Source: Paralvinella palmiformis (lineage: Eukaryota > Annelida > Polychaeta > Terebellida > Alvinellidae). From it: a stretch of DNA of 64,000 nucleotides. The stretch is taken from positions 949,501 through 1,013,500 of the forward strand of contig JAODUP010000127.1 of assembly GCA_025642065.1 (NCBI GenBank), read 5' to 3'. The stretch's first letter is position 1, and each line of letters begins with the position of its first letter. The position numbers and the translations under genes are program-made. The notes under the pieces were generated by a model. The model was not told the origin of the DNA, made no database searches, and saw only the letters and a program-made list of their open reading frames with translations. Shown here piece after piece: positions 63,595-64,000 of this stretch.

Positions 63595-63960
63595 TCTTTG
63601 ATTTTATATTTCATGTTTTAATTCCAATGGTGAAATGGGAACTATTATCAAGATGAATAATTTATCCTAATCATGAAAGCCACATTGAAGCCATCAGATA
63701 TATCATGCGATGACACTAATTCTCATAGAAACACAAATAGGGTTTGTTTGATGTGTTCTGGCCAAATCATTTATAAATCTTGATTGTATCTTTCATCTTT
63801 TAACCACAAATGTGAATTTAGAAATAGGATCAACATTAAGAACTTATGTTAATCATCAATGCATCAGTGAAGCCATCACAGATCATGTCATGACACTAAT
63901 AACCCACAGAAACACAATTAGTGTTTGTTTGATGTGTTCTGGCCAAATCATTTATAAACC
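63595..63960. repeat. Tandem repeat of about 181 bp, running to the window edge
   Basis: GTTTGTTTGATGTGTTCTGG at 63742 recurs at 63923, and the flanking phrases (TTGAAGCCATCA, GACACTAAT, AGAAACACAA) recur at the same offset. There are two diverged units; the array may continue beyond the window. Confidence 0.7.
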
Positions 63961-64000
63961 AAGCTTTTCAGGTTATTGTCATCATAACCAGTTTTCAACG

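Overview
The window is metazoan nuclear DNA: it is AT-rich, with GT-AG introns, long microsatellites, tRNA-derived SINEs, CR1/L2-like LINE relics, a Tc1-like element and a THAP/YqaJ transposon relic. The mix resembles a mollusc or another marine lophotrochozoan, but I cannot name the species. Most of the sequence is repeats and introns, and long low-complexity reading frames are common and meaningless.

The main content is a family of three paralogous nine-exon genes for secreted proteins: gene A (minus strand, 4848-9560, intact, 495 residues), gene B (plus, 32771-42211, one frameshift in exon 7) and gene C (plus, 52921-56770, clearly a pseudogene). I built each from splice sites, and the intron phases (1,0,1,1,1,1,0,1) agree in all three. 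Each has a signal peptide, three diverged copies of a beta-type module of about 100-130 residues, and a cysteine-rich PAN/apple-like C-terminal module. I do not recognise the repeated module as a named family. Exon lengths suggest B and C are closer to each other than to A.

Layout: 2-163 is the GC-rich last coding exon of an unrelated plus-strand gene. 0.2-4.8 kb is non-coding. 4.8-9.6 kb is gene A. 13.9-20.4 kb is a transposon graveyard: a LINE tail, a convergent SWIM/YqaJ gene and THAP/DDE transposase pair, and a LINE. 21.6-24.0 kb is a Tc1-like element between inverted repeats built of iterated 15-16 bp motifs. 24.5 kb holds one candidate exon. 27.4-31.5 kb is two LINE relics. 32.8-42.2 kb is gene B, its introns swollen by LINE, SINE and MITE insertions. 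43.9-44.3 kb is an unrecognised 150-residue frame. 45.3-47.2 kb and 57.7-59.1 kb are inverted copies of one THAP-bearing repeat, flanking gene C. 62.3-62.8 kb has a phase-consistent three-exon model of an unrecognised gene. The window ends in a tandem repeat of about 181 bp.

No operon or pathway logic applies. The three paralogues are the only coherent gene set: a locally duplicated secreted-protein family decaying at two of its three members, in a region reshaped by transposons.
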